Shown here: positions 24,590-33,006 of the stretch, piece after piece
Layout: each line of letters begins with the position of its first letter
Numbering within the stretch: position 1 is the first letter of the stretch
NCBI RefSeq assembly: GCF_009760925.1
Contig: NZ_VRLV01000002.1
Location: 496,001-560,000 of the forward strand
DNA length: 64,000 bases
Reading direction: 5' to 3'
DNA from: Nonomuraea typhae
Lineage (GTDB): Bacteria; Actinomycetota; Actinomycetes; Streptosporangiales; Streptosporangiaceae
Position numbers and translations under genes: made by a program
The notes under the pieces: generated by a model
Told to the model about the DNA's origin: nothing
The model's database searches: none
The model's input: the letters and a program-made list of their open reading frames with translations, nothing else

Positions 24590-25666
24590 ATGTCGGCCCT
24601 TCGTGTGCGCTTATCGGTCCTGGCCATCGCTGGTTTGCTCGGAGTACCGGTGCCCGCCGGCGCCGGTGTTGCCGACGAACCGGCTGGTGCTCCCGGGCAC
24701 GCCGCGTGTGACCCGGGGAGCGCGGTGGTCAGCAATGTGAACGCAAAGAGCAACTGGGCGCCGGTGACAGCGTCGAAGTGGAGGTTCCCGGGAGATCAGG
24801 TCATTCTGGCGGAGGCGGGCGTGGCGCGACCGGGGCCGCGGCGGCCGTTCGAGTACGCGGTGCTTACCGCGGGGCCAGAGTTCGCTTCGGTGGAGATCGA
24901 GGCCACCGTACGACTGGACACTCCCACCAGCATCAGCAACCGTGACGTGATCATCGTATTCGGCTATCGGTCGGACACGCAGTTCTACTACGTGCATCTG
25001 TCGCAGGACAACACCATCTACCCCCACAACGGGATCTTCGTCGTCAACAACGCGGACCGGCTGAGGCTCGACCATCAGTGGAACGGCCGGGTCGGCGCGC
25101 CACCTGCCGTCACCGACGCGGAGTGGCATCGGGTCCGGGTACGGCACTGCGCGGCCACCGGGGAGATCGCCGTGTTCATGGACGGGGCCACGACTCCGCT
25201 CATGACCGCGACCGACCGGACGCTCGGGTCAGGGCGTGCAGGATTCGGGTCGTTCGACAACATCGGCCGCATGCGGGACATGACGCTACGCGGGACCCCG
25301 GTCTGCGCGGGCGCGGCGTCCACGGTCACGGGGACGGACGGGCGTGACGTGCTCACCGGCACGCCCGAGGCCGACGTGATCTCCGGGCTCGCGGGCGACG
25401 ACCTTCTGACCGGGCTCGGCGGGGACGACGTCGTCTGCGGCGGCGACGGCAGGGACGTGGTGCTCACCGGCGCCGGAAACGACCAGGTCTACGGCGAGGC
25501 CGGCACGGACGTGCTCTCCGGGGGCCGCGGCGACGACTCGCTGTACGGCGGAGCGGACTCCGACGTCATCAACGGGGGATCGGGCGACGATCAGCTGTAC
25601 GGCACGCGGGGCACGGACGTGCTCCTCGGCGGCCCCGGCCACGACACCACCCACCCAGACCCCTGA
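24590..25666 (+). CDS. Secreted LamG/DUF1080-like protein with RTX (hemolysin-type) calcium-binding repeats
   Basis: The 358-residue protein has a Sec signal peptide (LSVLAIAGLLGVPVPAGAG) and a beta-sandwich domain (residues about 45-235) of the concanavalin-like/DUF1080 type: VEIEATVRL, IVFGYRSDTQFYYVHLS, WHRVRVRHCAATGEIAVFMDG, GRAGFGSFD. A C-terminal run of glycine/aspartate nonapeptides follows (GLAGDDLLTG, GGDGRDVVL, GGRGDDSLYGG, GGSGDDQLYG), the calcium-binding RTX beta-roll. No protease or lipase catalytic domain is visible, so it is more likely a carbohydrate-binding or adhesive surface protein. A paired LacI-type operator sits upstream. Confidence 0.85.
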   Translation: MSALRVRLSVLAIAGLLGVPVPAGAGVADEPAGAPGHAACDPGSAVVSNVNAKSNWAPVTASKWRFPGDQVILAEAGVARPGPRRPFEYAVLTAGPEFASVEIEATVRLDTPTSISNRDVIIVFGYRSDTQFYYVHLSQDNTIYPHNGIFVVNNADRLRLDHQWNGRVGAPPAVTDAEWHRVRVRHCAATGEIAVFMDGATTPLMTATDRTLGSGRAGFGSFDNIGRMRDMTLRGTPVCAGAASTVTGTDGRDVLTGTPEADVISGLAGDDLLTGLGGDDVVCGGDGRDVVLTGAGNDQVYGEAGTDVLSGGRGDDSLYGGADSDVINGGSGDDQLYGTRGTDVLLGGPGHDTTHPDP

Positions 25667-25918
25667 TCCACCCCACCCGGCCAACCAGGAAGCTTCGCCG
25701 CCTCACCCGGCCGACAACCACCCCCACAGTCCCTCATCCCGGTCCATCCGGGTCAAGAACGCCGAGTTCCGAGCTGCCTTCAGAGCTCCGCCCCCTTCAC
25801 CCACCTGCTGATCAAGGCTCCCGCGCCCGGCTTCCCGCCCGGCGCCGCCGTACCCGAAACAAGGGGCCCACAGGACCCGAGACTGAATTCCGCCCGCTTT
25901 CGACCCTCTGGTGATGCC

Positions 25919-27379
25919 ATGACCGTGAAACCCCTCCGGACCCTGGCTGCCGCTCTGCTTGTGACCGTTCTGGTGACGACTCCGGCGGTGGCCGAACCCG
26001 ATGTCCCCCTCGACGATCCGATCCCGGAGAAGCCGACCCCCTCCGCGCTGACGCTCACGCTGGAGGAGTTCGCCCAGTTCCCGAAGACGGAGCCGGTGCC
26101 GGCCCCGACCGACCAGCGGCTGGTGCGGTGGGCCCGGATCAACTACCTGGGCCAGGTGCCGGACCGCTCCGGCCGGTTGTTCGTGAACGATCTCAACGGC
26201 ACGTTGTACCTGCGTGACAAGGGTGTCTGGCAGGAGTACCTGAATGTGGGCGCCACCTTCGCCCCGGACTTCATCTCCGGGCGGGGCCTGGGGAGCGGTT
26301 TCGGGTTCGTGGCGTTCCATCCGGAGTTCGCGAAGAACGGGAAGTTCTACACCGTCCACACCGAGGCGGGGGCGGCGCTGACCACGAAGACGCCGGACCT
26401 CACCCCGCAGCCGAACTCCGTCGTCCACGGCGTGATCGACGAGTGGACGGCGACGGACCCGAAGGCCGCCACGTTCCAGGGAACGCGGCGCGAGATCCTG
26501 CGCCTCGGCTTCGGCACCAACATCCACGGCATTCAGCAGATCGACTTCAACCCGACGGCCCGGCGGCACGACCCCGACTACGGCCTGCTGTACGTGGCGG
26601 CCGGTGACGGCGGGCGCGGCGTGAGCACGACCTACCCGCAGGACCTGGGCCTGCCGCAGGGCAAGGTCCTGCGGATCGACCCGGCCGGGACCAACAGCGC
26701 GAACGGCAAGTACGGCATCCCGGCCGCGAACCCGTTCGTCTCCCGCCCCGGCGCGCTCGGCGAGATCTACGCGTACGGCATGCGCGACCCGCACCGTTTC
26801 TCCTGGGATCCGGGCGGCTCGAACCGCATGTTCCTGGGGCACATCGGCGAGCACGCGATCGAGGCGATCTACGACGTGCGCGCGGGCGACAACTTCGGCT
26901 GGAGCGTGCGCGAGGGGTCGTTCGTGTTCAAGAAGGAGGATCGCTGCAAGCTCTACACGCTTCCGGCGGACGACGCCCAATACGGCTACACCTACCCGGT
27001 GGCCGCCTACGACCACGACCCGCCGCCCGGTCACTCGTGCACGGCCGACAGCGGGCACGCGGTGGTTGGCGGCCTGGTCTACCGCGGCTGGCGGCTGCCG
27101 TTCCTGTACGGGAAGTACGTGTTCGGCGACATCGTGGACGGGCGGATCTGGTTCACGTACGCCTCGCGGATGCGCCGGGGCCAGGACCGCGCGGTCATGT
27201 ACGAGCCGAAGCTGCGCGACAAGGCGACCGGTCAGCTGGTGACCATGAAGGATCTGGCCGGGCACAACCGCGTCGACCTGCGGTTCGGCCGCGACGGCAA
27301 CGGTGAGCTGTACGTGCTGTCGAAGGCGAACGGCAAGATCTGGAAGATCACCGGGGCGAGGTGGGAGTTCGGGTCATGA
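25919..27379 (+). CDS. Secreted PQQ-dependent glucose/sorbosone dehydrogenase-like protein
   Basis: The 486-residue protein has a signal peptide (LAAALLVTVLVTTPAVA) and a six-bladed propeller of the GSDH type: RLFVNDLNGTLYLRD, GLGSGFGFVAFHPEFAKNGKFYTVH, GIQQIDFNP, LLYVAAGDGG, EIYAYGMRDPHRFSWDPG, GDNFGWSVREG and GLVYRGWRLPFLYGKYVFGD. Family members oxidise sugars using PQQ outside the membrane. No PQQ-synthesis genes lie in the window. It is coupled by an ATGA overlap to the next secreted protein and probably forms a unit with the preceding RTX protein 252 bp upstream. That spacer holds no recognisable gene. Confidence 0.88.
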   Translation: MTVKPLRTLAAALLVTVLVTTPAVAEPDVPLDDPIPEKPTPSALTLTLEEFAQFPKTEPVPAPTDQRLVRWARINYLGQVPDRSGRLFVNDLNGTLYLRDKGVWQEYLNVGATFAPDFISGRGLGSGFGFVAFHPEFAKNGKFYTVHTEAGAALTTKTPDLTPQPNSVVHGVIDEWTATDPKAATFQGTRREILRLGFGTNIHGIQQIDFNPTARRHDPDYGLLYVAAGDGGRGVSTTYPQDLGLPQGKVLRIDPAGTNSANGKYGIPAANPFVSRPGALGEIYAYGMRDPHRFSWDPGGSNRMFLGHIGEHAIEAIYDVRAGDNFGWSVREGSFVFKKEDRCKLYTLPADDAQYGYTYPVAAYDHDPPPGHSCTADSGHAVVGGLVYRGWRLPFLYGKYVFGDIVDGRIWFTYASRMRRGQDRAVMYEPKLRDKATGQLVTMKDLAGHNRVDLRFGRDGNGELYVLSKANGKIWKITGARWEFGS

Positions 27380-28536
27380 AATTTCGACATCTGTCCGCTC
27401 TGACCGCACTACTCCTCGCCATCTCCCTCACCGGTACGGCTACCGCGAACGCCGACCCCGCAAGAACAGGGGCGGCCCAGGCCGAGGCGGACCCTGCCAA
27501 GGCAAGCCCAGCCCGGGCGGGCAACACCGAAGCACACCAACCCAAGGCAGACGAAGCCGAAGCGGCACCGGCCGGGGCAGACCAAGCCGGGGCAGACCAA
27601 GCCGGGGCAGACCAACCCGAAGCGGCCCAACCCGAAGCGGCCCAGGCCGGGGCGGAGCAGATCGGGGTCCGGGGCTGGGGGTGGCCCGTGGTTCTGCCTG
27701 GGTTGCGTCGTCATCTGATCGCCCACTACGACTTCGAGCACCCGGACCCCGCCAACCCCGCCACCGAGCGCGACCAGGGCCGCTCCGGCACCGGCCTCAC
27801 GCTGATCAACGGCGGCCCCGCCATGCGGGTACCCGACCGCGCGCACCGCGGCAGCCGTACCGCACTCCAGGTCCAGCAGGTCAGCCCGGCGACGGCGGGC
27901 AACGACGACTGGAAGGCGGGCGTCTACTCCCCCACCGGCGTCCCGTCGCTGCGCGCCTTCAACGGGGTGCGCGGCGTCACGATCATGGGCTGGTTCAAGA
28001 TGACCGGCCAGAACCCGAGCCCGAACTCCAACTCCGCCAATCCGGACGACTTCTACGGCGCGATCGGCCTGGCCGGGATCCTCAGCGGCACCTCGCAGGG
28101 GCACGACGTGCGGGCGCTGCTGGAGCTGATCACGGTCAACGGCGAGATGCGCGTGGTCGCGCTGGGCCGGCGGGTGGACGGGGCCAGTTCGCAGACGTTC
28201 GCGGCAAGCCGGCCGTGGCAGGAGATTCTCCCGCAGAACGAGTGGGTGTTCCTGGCGGCCACGTTCGACTACGACACCGCCGCGATGCGCCTGTACAGGA
28301 ACGGCCGCCCGCTGGACGGCTTCTACACCCTGACCGGCGACCCCTGGACGGTCGAGGGCCCGCCCGAGCCCGATCTGGCCTCGCCCAGCGACCCGCGCGG
28401 GATCAAGATCGGCGGCAGCTACCCGCAGAACACCCGCGAGAACAATCCCTGCAACTGCCGGATGGACAGCCTCATGTTCCTTGACCGGATCGCCACCCCT
28501 GGCCAGATCCTCGCCCAGTACTACCTGGTCAGGTGA
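27376..28536 (+). CDS. Secreted LamG-like (concanavalin A-like) domain protein with pentapeptide-repeat linker
   Basis: The ATG lies in an ATGA overlap with the dehydrogenase stop codon, so the two are co-translated. A signal peptide (MKFRHLSALTALLLAISLTG) is followed by about 70 residues of Ala/Asp/Gln/Pro/Glu repeats built from 15-bp units such as GCCGGGGCAGACCAA (27530-27660). Then comes a LamG-like domain: LIAHYDFEHPDP, VTIMGWFKMTG, NEWVFLAATFDYDTAAMRLYRNG and MDSLMFLDRIATPGQI. It is likely a secreted sugar- or matrix-binding partner of the dehydrogenase. The linker varies by repeat number and may differ between strains. Confidence 0.85.
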   Translation: MKFRHLSALTALLLAISLTGTATANADPARTGAAQAEADPAKASPARAGNTEAHQPKADEAEAAPAGADQAGADQAGADQPEAAQPEAAQAGAEQIGVRGWGWPVVLPGLRRHLIAHYDFEHPDPANPATERDQGRSGTGLTLINGGPAMRVPDRAHRGSRTALQVQQVSPATAGNDDWKAGVYSPTGVPSLRAFNGVRGVTIMGWFKMTGQNPSPNSNSANPDDFYGAIGLAGILSGTSQGHDVRALLELITVNGEMRVVALGRRVDGASSQTFAASRPWQEILPQNEWVFLAATFDYDTAAMRLYRNGRPLDGFYTLTGDPWTVEGPPEPDLASPSDPRGIKIGGSYPQNTRENNPCNCRMDSLMFLDRIATPGQILAQYYLVR

Positions 28537-28545
28537 GCCACCACA

Positions 28546-28569
28546 GGGCCGGTGCCGCCACACCGGCCC
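28546..28569. terminator. Bidirectional terminator-like hairpin between convergent genes
   Basis: GGGCCGGTG-CCGCCA-CACCGGCCC is a perfect 9-bp stem with a 6-nt loop, placed 10 bp after the LamG stop and 9 bp before the convergent lipoprotein stop. There is no T-run on either side, as is common in high-GC actinomycetes. Confidence 0.75.
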
Positions 28570-28577
28570 GGTGGACG

Positions 28578-29003
28578 TCAGGGTGACGGGGTGGGCGTCT
28601 TGGTCCGGTGGTCTTTGAGATGGAGGTCGCCGTTCAGCCGTACCCGGATCTTGTCGAGCACCTTGCGGGTGGACAGCGCGGTCCAGAGGTAGCCGACCAG
28701 ATGCGGGTTGTACTCGGGGGCGGTGTCCATCCAGGCGTCCTTGCCGGCCTCGGTGGAGAAGGTGGTGATGAAGAACTCGCCGTCCCGGGTCTTGCAGTGG
28801 CCCTGGCGGAGTTCCGCGGCATCGATCTGGATCTTGGGCCGGCAGCCGACCTTGGCGGCGAGCTGCTCGACGGTGAGCGCCACGGGCTTGACGTTCCCGG
28901 CCGCGGCCACGTACCCGCCGGACCCGCCACCGCCGCCGGGCGAGCAGGCCGCAGCCAGCACGACGAAGAGCCCGCAAGCCATCAGACGCGTAAATGTCGT
29001 CAT
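28578..29003 (-). CDS. Small putative lipoprotein
   Basis: The 141-residue product has a lipoprotein signal (MACGLFVVLAAAC) and a glycine-rich spacer. A compact domain follows with VGCRPKIQI and GHCKTRDGEFFITTFSTEAGKDAWMD; the two Cys could form a disulfide. I do not recognise a named family; similar short actinomycete lipoproteins are uncharacterised. It follows the leucine-rich-repeat gene on the same strand, separated by 120 bp containing an 18-bp tandem repeat. Confidence 0.75.
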   Translation of the reverse strand: MTTFTRLMACGLFVVLAAACSPGGGGGSGGYVAAAGNVKPVALTVEQLAAKVGCRPKIQIDAAELRQGHCKTRDGEFFITTFSTEAGKDAWMDTAPEYNPHLVGYLWTALSTRKVLDKIRVRLNGDLHLKDHRTKTPTPSP

Positions 29004-29060
29004 GCGCGGAGATACGCATGCCTTGCGACCCCGGTTCAGTCAGACCCGGCGACGCGCACG

Positions 29061-29118
29061 CCCGACAACACCGCGCCGCCCGACAACACCACGCCGCCCG
29101 ACAACACCACGCCGCCCG
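29061..29118. repeat. 18-bp-period tandem repeat in the LRR-lipoprotein intergenic region
   Basis: CCCGACAACACC recurs at 29061, 29079 and 29097 with spacers GCGCCG and ACGCCG, followed by a fourth partial unit. The array fills most of the upstream region of the lipoprotein and so lies in its leader or promoter. Confidence 0.85.
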
Positions 29119-29123
29119 CCGGG

Positions 29124-30062
29124 TCAGCGCAGCACCACGCACCCCCGCGCCCGCAGCCGTTCGAGCACGGGCGGCTCGCCGTCCAGCTTGGTCCACCGCA
29201 GGTCGAGCTTCTCCAGGGTGTACGGCAGCGCGTCCGGCAACGTCCGCAGCCGGTTGTTCCGCAGATCGAGATGCGTCAACCGGCCCGGCAGCAACGGCAA
29301 CTCCCGGAGGTGGTTGTTGCGCAGATCCAGCACCCGCAACTCCACCAAACCCGACATATCCGGCAAGGAAGTCAACCGATTCCCCTGAAGATGCAACTCC
29401 CGCAACCGCGACAACCTCCCCACCGACGACGGCAGCGAGACCAGCCGATTGTTGTACACCCTCAGCTCCACCAGCCCCGCCATGTCCCCGATCGTCGCCG
29501 GCAACGAGGTCAGCCGGTTGTCGGTCAGGTTGAGATACGCCAGCCGATCCAGCCGCCCCAGCGCCGAGGGCACCTCGGTGAGCCCGTTGTCACTGAGATA
29601 CAGGTAGTCCGTCAGCCCGAGATCCCCGATCTCGGCAGGCACGGAGCCGAGCCGGTTGTGCCCGAGATCGAGCATCCGCAACGCCCCGAGCCCGCCGATG
29701 GCAGGCGAGAGCTCGGTGATCGCGTTCTCGGCGAGGTTGAGCGACTCCAGCCTGGTCAGCTTCCAGACCGCGCCGGGCACCTCCCTGATCCGGTTCCCGC
29801 CGAGCGCCAGGTGCCGCAGCCCGCCCGGCAACGACGCGGGAACGGTCTCGACGGCGTTGCCGTACAGGAAAAGCACCTCGAGGTACGGCGGGCAGTCGGG
29901 CACCCGCGTGAGCCGGTTCCCGTCAAGGTGCAACTCCCGCAACCCACTAAATCCCGACAAATCGGGGACGTCGGCCAGCGAGTTCCCGTCCAGCACCAGC
30001 GCCGAAACCCCCGTGGGGTCCGGCACCTCCGTCAGCCCTCGCCACGCCAGGTCCATCCGCAT
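29124..30062 (-). CDS. Cytoplasmic leucine-rich-repeat protein
   Basis: Nearly the whole 312-residue protein is about 12 LRR units of the LxxLxLxxNxLxxLP type, for example LRELHLDGNRLTRVP, LRMLDLGHNRLGSVP, LAYLNLTDNRLTSLP and LRELHLQGNRLTSLP. There is no signal peptide or membrane anchor, and no fused enzymatic domain. LRR solenoids bind proteins; the partner is unknown. The start is only 11 bp beyond the end of the molybdenum-hydroxylase large-subunit gene on the same strand. It could be the last-but-one gene of that operon, which is an odd companion for such enzymes. Confidence 0.9.
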   Translation of the reverse strand: MRMDLAWRGLTEVPDPTGVSALVLDGNSLADVPDLSGFSGLRELHLDGNRLTRVPDCPPYLEVLFLYGNAVETVPASLPGGLRHLALGGNRIREVPGAVWKLTRLESLNLAENAITELSPAIGGLGALRMLDLGHNRLGSVPAEIGDLGLTDYLYLSDNGLTEVPSALGRLDRLAYLNLTDNRLTSLPATIGDMAGLVELRVYNNRLVSLPSSVGRLSRLRELHLQGNRLTSLPDMSGLVELRVLDLRNNHLRELPLLPGRLTHLDLRNNRLRTLPDALPYTLEKLDLRWTKLDGEPPVLERLRARGCVVLR

Positions 30063-30073
30063 GGCCGAGCAGC

Positions 30074-32425
30074 CTAGCCGCCCCGCAGATGGAACAGATC
30101 GGAGGGCGACAGCGGCATGCGATCGATGTCGATCCCCTCGGCGTCCTCCACCGCCGAGGCGATGACCGCCGACACCGGGATCACGCCCGCCTCCCCGGCC
30201 CCCTTGATGCCGAGCGGGTTGAGGGGCGAAGGCGTCTCCAGATGCGCGGTCTCGATCCGCGGGATCTCACTGGCGTACGGCATGAGAAAGTCCATGAACG
30301 AGGCATTCAGCAACTGACCGTGCTCGTCGTAGGCCATCCGCTCATAGAGGGCGCCGCCGATCCCCTGGGCGACCCCGCCGTGCACCTGCCCCTCGACGAT
30401 CATCGGATTGATCAGCCGCCCGCAGTCATGGACCACCGCATACCGCACGATCCGGATCTCGGCCGTCTCCGGGTCCGTCTCGACGATCGCCGCGTGCATC
30501 CCCGCCGCGAACGTCGACCGGATCGGCGAGTAGAAGTCCCGCCCCTCCAGCCCGGGCTCCTCCCCCTCGGCCACCGGCGGCCGATCGACGGGCGTCGCCG
30601 TGGAGAACTGGGTCGCCTTGGCCGTCTCGGCGTCGAACGAATACCGCAACGGATTCGCCAGCACCGCCACCGTGCCCAGCGGGATCGACGCCGACGGCGC
30701 CCCCACCACGTGCACCATCCCGTCGGCGATGTCCAGATCGCCGGGATCGGCCTCCAGCGCCTCCGCCGCGATCCGCAGCGCCTTCTCCCGGACCTTCCTG
30801 CAGGCCAGCGCGATGGCGTTGCCACTGACCACCGCCGCGCGGGAGGCGAAGGTGCCCACGGCGTACCCGAACCGGCGGGTGTCGCCCGTGACCACGGACA
30901 CCGTCTCGAGCGGGACGCCCAGCTCACTCGCGGCGATCTGCGCGAACACCGTCTCGTGCCCCTGCCCCTGCGAGGTCAGCCCGGTGGAGACGTGCACGCG
31001 GCCGTCGGAGGTGATCTGCACGTGCCCGCCCTCGTAGGGGCCGACGCCGGTCCCCTCGACGTAACAGGCCAGCCCGATTCCCCGGTTGGGGGTGCGCTCG
31101 AAGGAGTCCCAGCCGATGAGCTCCTTGATCATGCGGAGCATCTCCGGGTAGTCGCCGCTGTCGTAGACGAGCGGCCGCCCGTCCTGGAACGTCATGCGCT
31201 GGTCGTAGGGGAACTCGTCGGGGCCGATGAAGTTGGCCGCGCGCACGTCCGCGCGGTCGAGGCCGAGATGCTGGGCGATCTTGTCCATCGTCCGTTCCAT
31301 GCAGAAGACACCCTGCGGGCGGCCCGCGCCCCGGTACGGCGTGACCTGCACGGTGTTGGTGTAGATCGAGCTGAACTCGACCCGGTAGGAGCCGATCTTG
31401 TACGGCCCGAGCAGCTGCGTGGAGGTGATGATCGGCACGATGATGCCGTAGGGCGTGTAGGCGCCGTGGTCGTGCAGGATCGTCACCTCCAGCCCCAGCA
31501 CGCGCCCGTCGTCGTCGAAGCCGGCCCGCACGTACTGCACCTGGCCCCGCTCGTGCGCGCTGGAGATGAAGTGCTCGCGCCGGTCCTCGGTCCACTTGAT
31601 CTCGCGCCCGAGCGTCATCGCCGCCCAGGGCACCAGGATCTCCTCCGGCCACGGGTGCACGATCTTGACCCCGAACCCGCCGCCCACGTCCGGGGCGATC
31701 ACCTCGACCCGGGGCAGCGGCAGCCCGAGCTTGGCCGCGATCGCCATCCGCACGCTGGTGGAGGTCTGGGTGCTGGAGTACACGCGCAGGTCGCCGCCGT
31801 CCCAGCGGGCGAAGACGCCGCGGCCCTCCAGCGGGGTGGAGGCGCTGCGCTCGATGTCCAGCCGGAAGGCGAGCGTGTGCGGCGCGGTCTCGATGCATTC
31901 ACGGGCGCTCAGCCCGCTCGCCGACGTCACCTCCTGGACCAGATGGGCGCCCAGGTTGCCCGGCACGTCCTCGTGCACGAGCGGCGCGCCCTGCGCCGCC
32001 TCCTCCAGGCCGACGACCGGCTTGAGCGGCTCGTAGCCGACCTCGATCAGCGCGCAGGCGTCCTCGGCCAGGTACCGGTCCGTGGCGACGACCATGACGA
32101 CGGGCTCGCCCACGTGCCGGACCACCTCCTTGGCCAGCGGGTAGGCGGTGCGGCCGTGGGTGAGCGCCGGATGCGGGATCAGCAGGGGCAGCGGCTCCGC
32201 CACCCCCGCCGGGAGGTCCTCCCAGGTGTAGACGGCGACCAGGCCCTCGACGTCCAGGGCGGCGCCGACGTCGATGTCCCGGATGCGGGCGTGCGCGTGC
32301 GGCGACCTGACGAAGGCGGCGGCCAGCGCATCCCCGCCGAGGTCGTCAAGGTAGCGCCCCTGACCGGTCAGCAGGCGTTCGTCCTCCACCCGCCGCACCG
32401 GCTCACCGAACAGCCGCGTCCCCAC
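30074..32425 (-). CDS. Molybdenum hydroxylase large subunit (CoxL-like, form II)
   Basis: The 783-residue subunit starts (GTG) GTRLFGEPVRRVEDERLLTGQGRYLDDL, the usual CoxL opening. It carries the molybdopterin-cytosine-dinucleotide-binding blocks and the catalytic Glu segment LGIKGAGEAGVIPV near residue 735. The active-site loop reads TPYRGAGRPQG (about residue 365). This YRGAGR signature is form II; true CO dehydrogenases have a CSFR loop, so CO oxidation is unlikely. Such enzymes hydroxylate purines, aromatic N-heterocycles or aldehydes. Neighbouring CoxS, CoxM, nucleobase permeases and PucR favour a purine or related substrate (inference). A GGAGGGGG ribosome-binding site precedes the start. 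Confidence 0.92.
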   Translation of the reverse strand: MGTRLFGEPVRRVEDERLLTGQGRYLDDLGGDALAAAFVRSPHAHARIRDIDVGAALDVEGLVAVYTWEDLPAGVAEPLPLLIPHPALTHGRTAYPLAKEVVRHVGEPVVMVVATDRYLAEDACALIEVGYEPLKPVVGLEEAAQGAPLVHEDVPGNLGAHLVQEVTSASGLSARECIETAPHTLAFRLDIERSASTPLEGRGVFARWDGGDLRVYSSTQTSTSVRMAIAAKLGLPLPRVEVIAPDVGGGFGVKIVHPWPEEILVPWAAMTLGREIKWTEDRREHFISSAHERGQVQYVRAGFDDDGRVLGLEVTILHDHGAYTPYGIIVPIITSTQLLGPYKIGSYRVEFSSIYTNTVQVTPYRGAGRPQGVFCMERTMDKIAQHLGLDRADVRAANFIGPDEFPYDQRMTFQDGRPLVYDSGDYPEMLRMIKELIGWDSFERTPNRGIGLACYVEGTGVGPYEGGHVQITSDGRVHVSTGLTSQGQGHETVFAQIAASELGVPLETVSVVTGDTRRFGYAVGTFASRAAVVSGNAIALACRKVREKALRIAAEALEADPGDLDIADGMVHVVGAPSASIPLGTVAVLANPLRYSFDAETAKATQFSTATPVDRPPVAEGEEPGLEGRDFYSPIRSTFAAGMHAAIVETDPETAEIRIVRYAVVHDCGRLINPMIVEGQVHGGVAQGIGGALYERMAYDEHGQLLNASFMDFLMPYASEIPRIETAHLETPSPLNPLGIKGAGEAGVIPVSAVIASAVEDAEGIDIDRMPLSPSDLFHLRGG

Positions 32426-32485
32426 GCCTCAACCCCCTCCGCCTCAACTCCGAACGCCCCGAGGACCCCGAAAGCCCCCATCCCC

Positions 32486-32518
32486 GATATGTCCGGCGCG
32501 TCCCGCGCCAGACATATC
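32486..32518 (-). other. 15-bp intercistronic RNA hairpin between coxS-like and coxL-like genes
   Basis: On the mRNA strand GATATGTC-T-GGCGCG, loop GGA, CGCGCC-G-GACATATC can pair continuously, including one U-G wobble. It lies in the 101-bp gap between the two subunit genes and 8 bp after the CoxS stop codon. A partial terminator, RNase stop or stability element that sets subunit ratio would fit. Confidence 0.6.
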
Positions 32519-32526
32519 CCGAAATT

Positions 32527-33006
32527 TCACGACTCCTCCGCGATCAGCTCCGCAGCCCGATGCACAGCCTTCGCGATGTTCTGATAACCGGTGCACCGGC
32601 AAAGATTCCCGGAAATCCCCTCCAGCACCTCATCGGCGGTAGGCGCCGGATTCTCCCGCAGCAAAGCGGTAACCGTGCACAAGAACCCAGGAGTACAGAA
32701 CCCGCACTGCAACCCATGACACTCGGCGAAGGCCCGCTGCACCGGAGAAAGCCCGTCAGCCTCCGCCAGTCCCTCCACCGTCGTGACCTCCTGCCCATCC
32801 ACGCTGACCGCGAAGGTGAGGCACGACCGCACCGGCTCCCCGTCCAGCAGCACGGTGCAGCACCCGCACACTCCGTGCTCACACCCGACGTGCGTCCCGG
32901 TCAACCCGAGATCATGACGCAGGCAGTCCGACAGGAGCCGCCTGCCCGGCACACCGACCCTGCGCGCCACGCCGTTCACGACCAGCGTGATCTCATGCAG
33001 CTTCAC
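32527..33006 (-). CDS. Molybdenum hydroxylase [2Fe-2S] subunit (CoxS-like)
   Basis: The 159-residue protein has the N-terminal plant-type ferredoxin domain with Cys ligands in GCEHGVCGCC (C42, C47, C50) plus a later Cys in EPVRSCLTF. The C-terminal four-helix cluster has GLQCGFCTPGF and NLCRCTGYQNI. It passes electrons from the molybdenum centre to the FAD subunit. The GTG start lies in a GTGA overlap with the end of the CoxM-like gene, confirming co-translation. An apparent longer frame upstream is a read-through of that gene in another frame. Confidence 0.94.
   Translation of the reverse strand: MKLHEITLVVNGVARRVGVPGRRLLSDCLRHDLGLTGTHVGCEHGVCGCCTVLLDGEPVRSCLTFAVSVDGQEVTTVEGLAEADGLSPVQRAFAECHGLQCGFCTPGFLCTVTALLRENPAPTADEVLEGISGNLCRCTGYQNIAKAVHRAAELIAEES

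Noticed and set aside
24590..25666. RTX toxin or type I-secreted enzyme
   Set aside because: A Sec signal peptide is present, no catalytic domain is visible, and no type I secretion genes are near.
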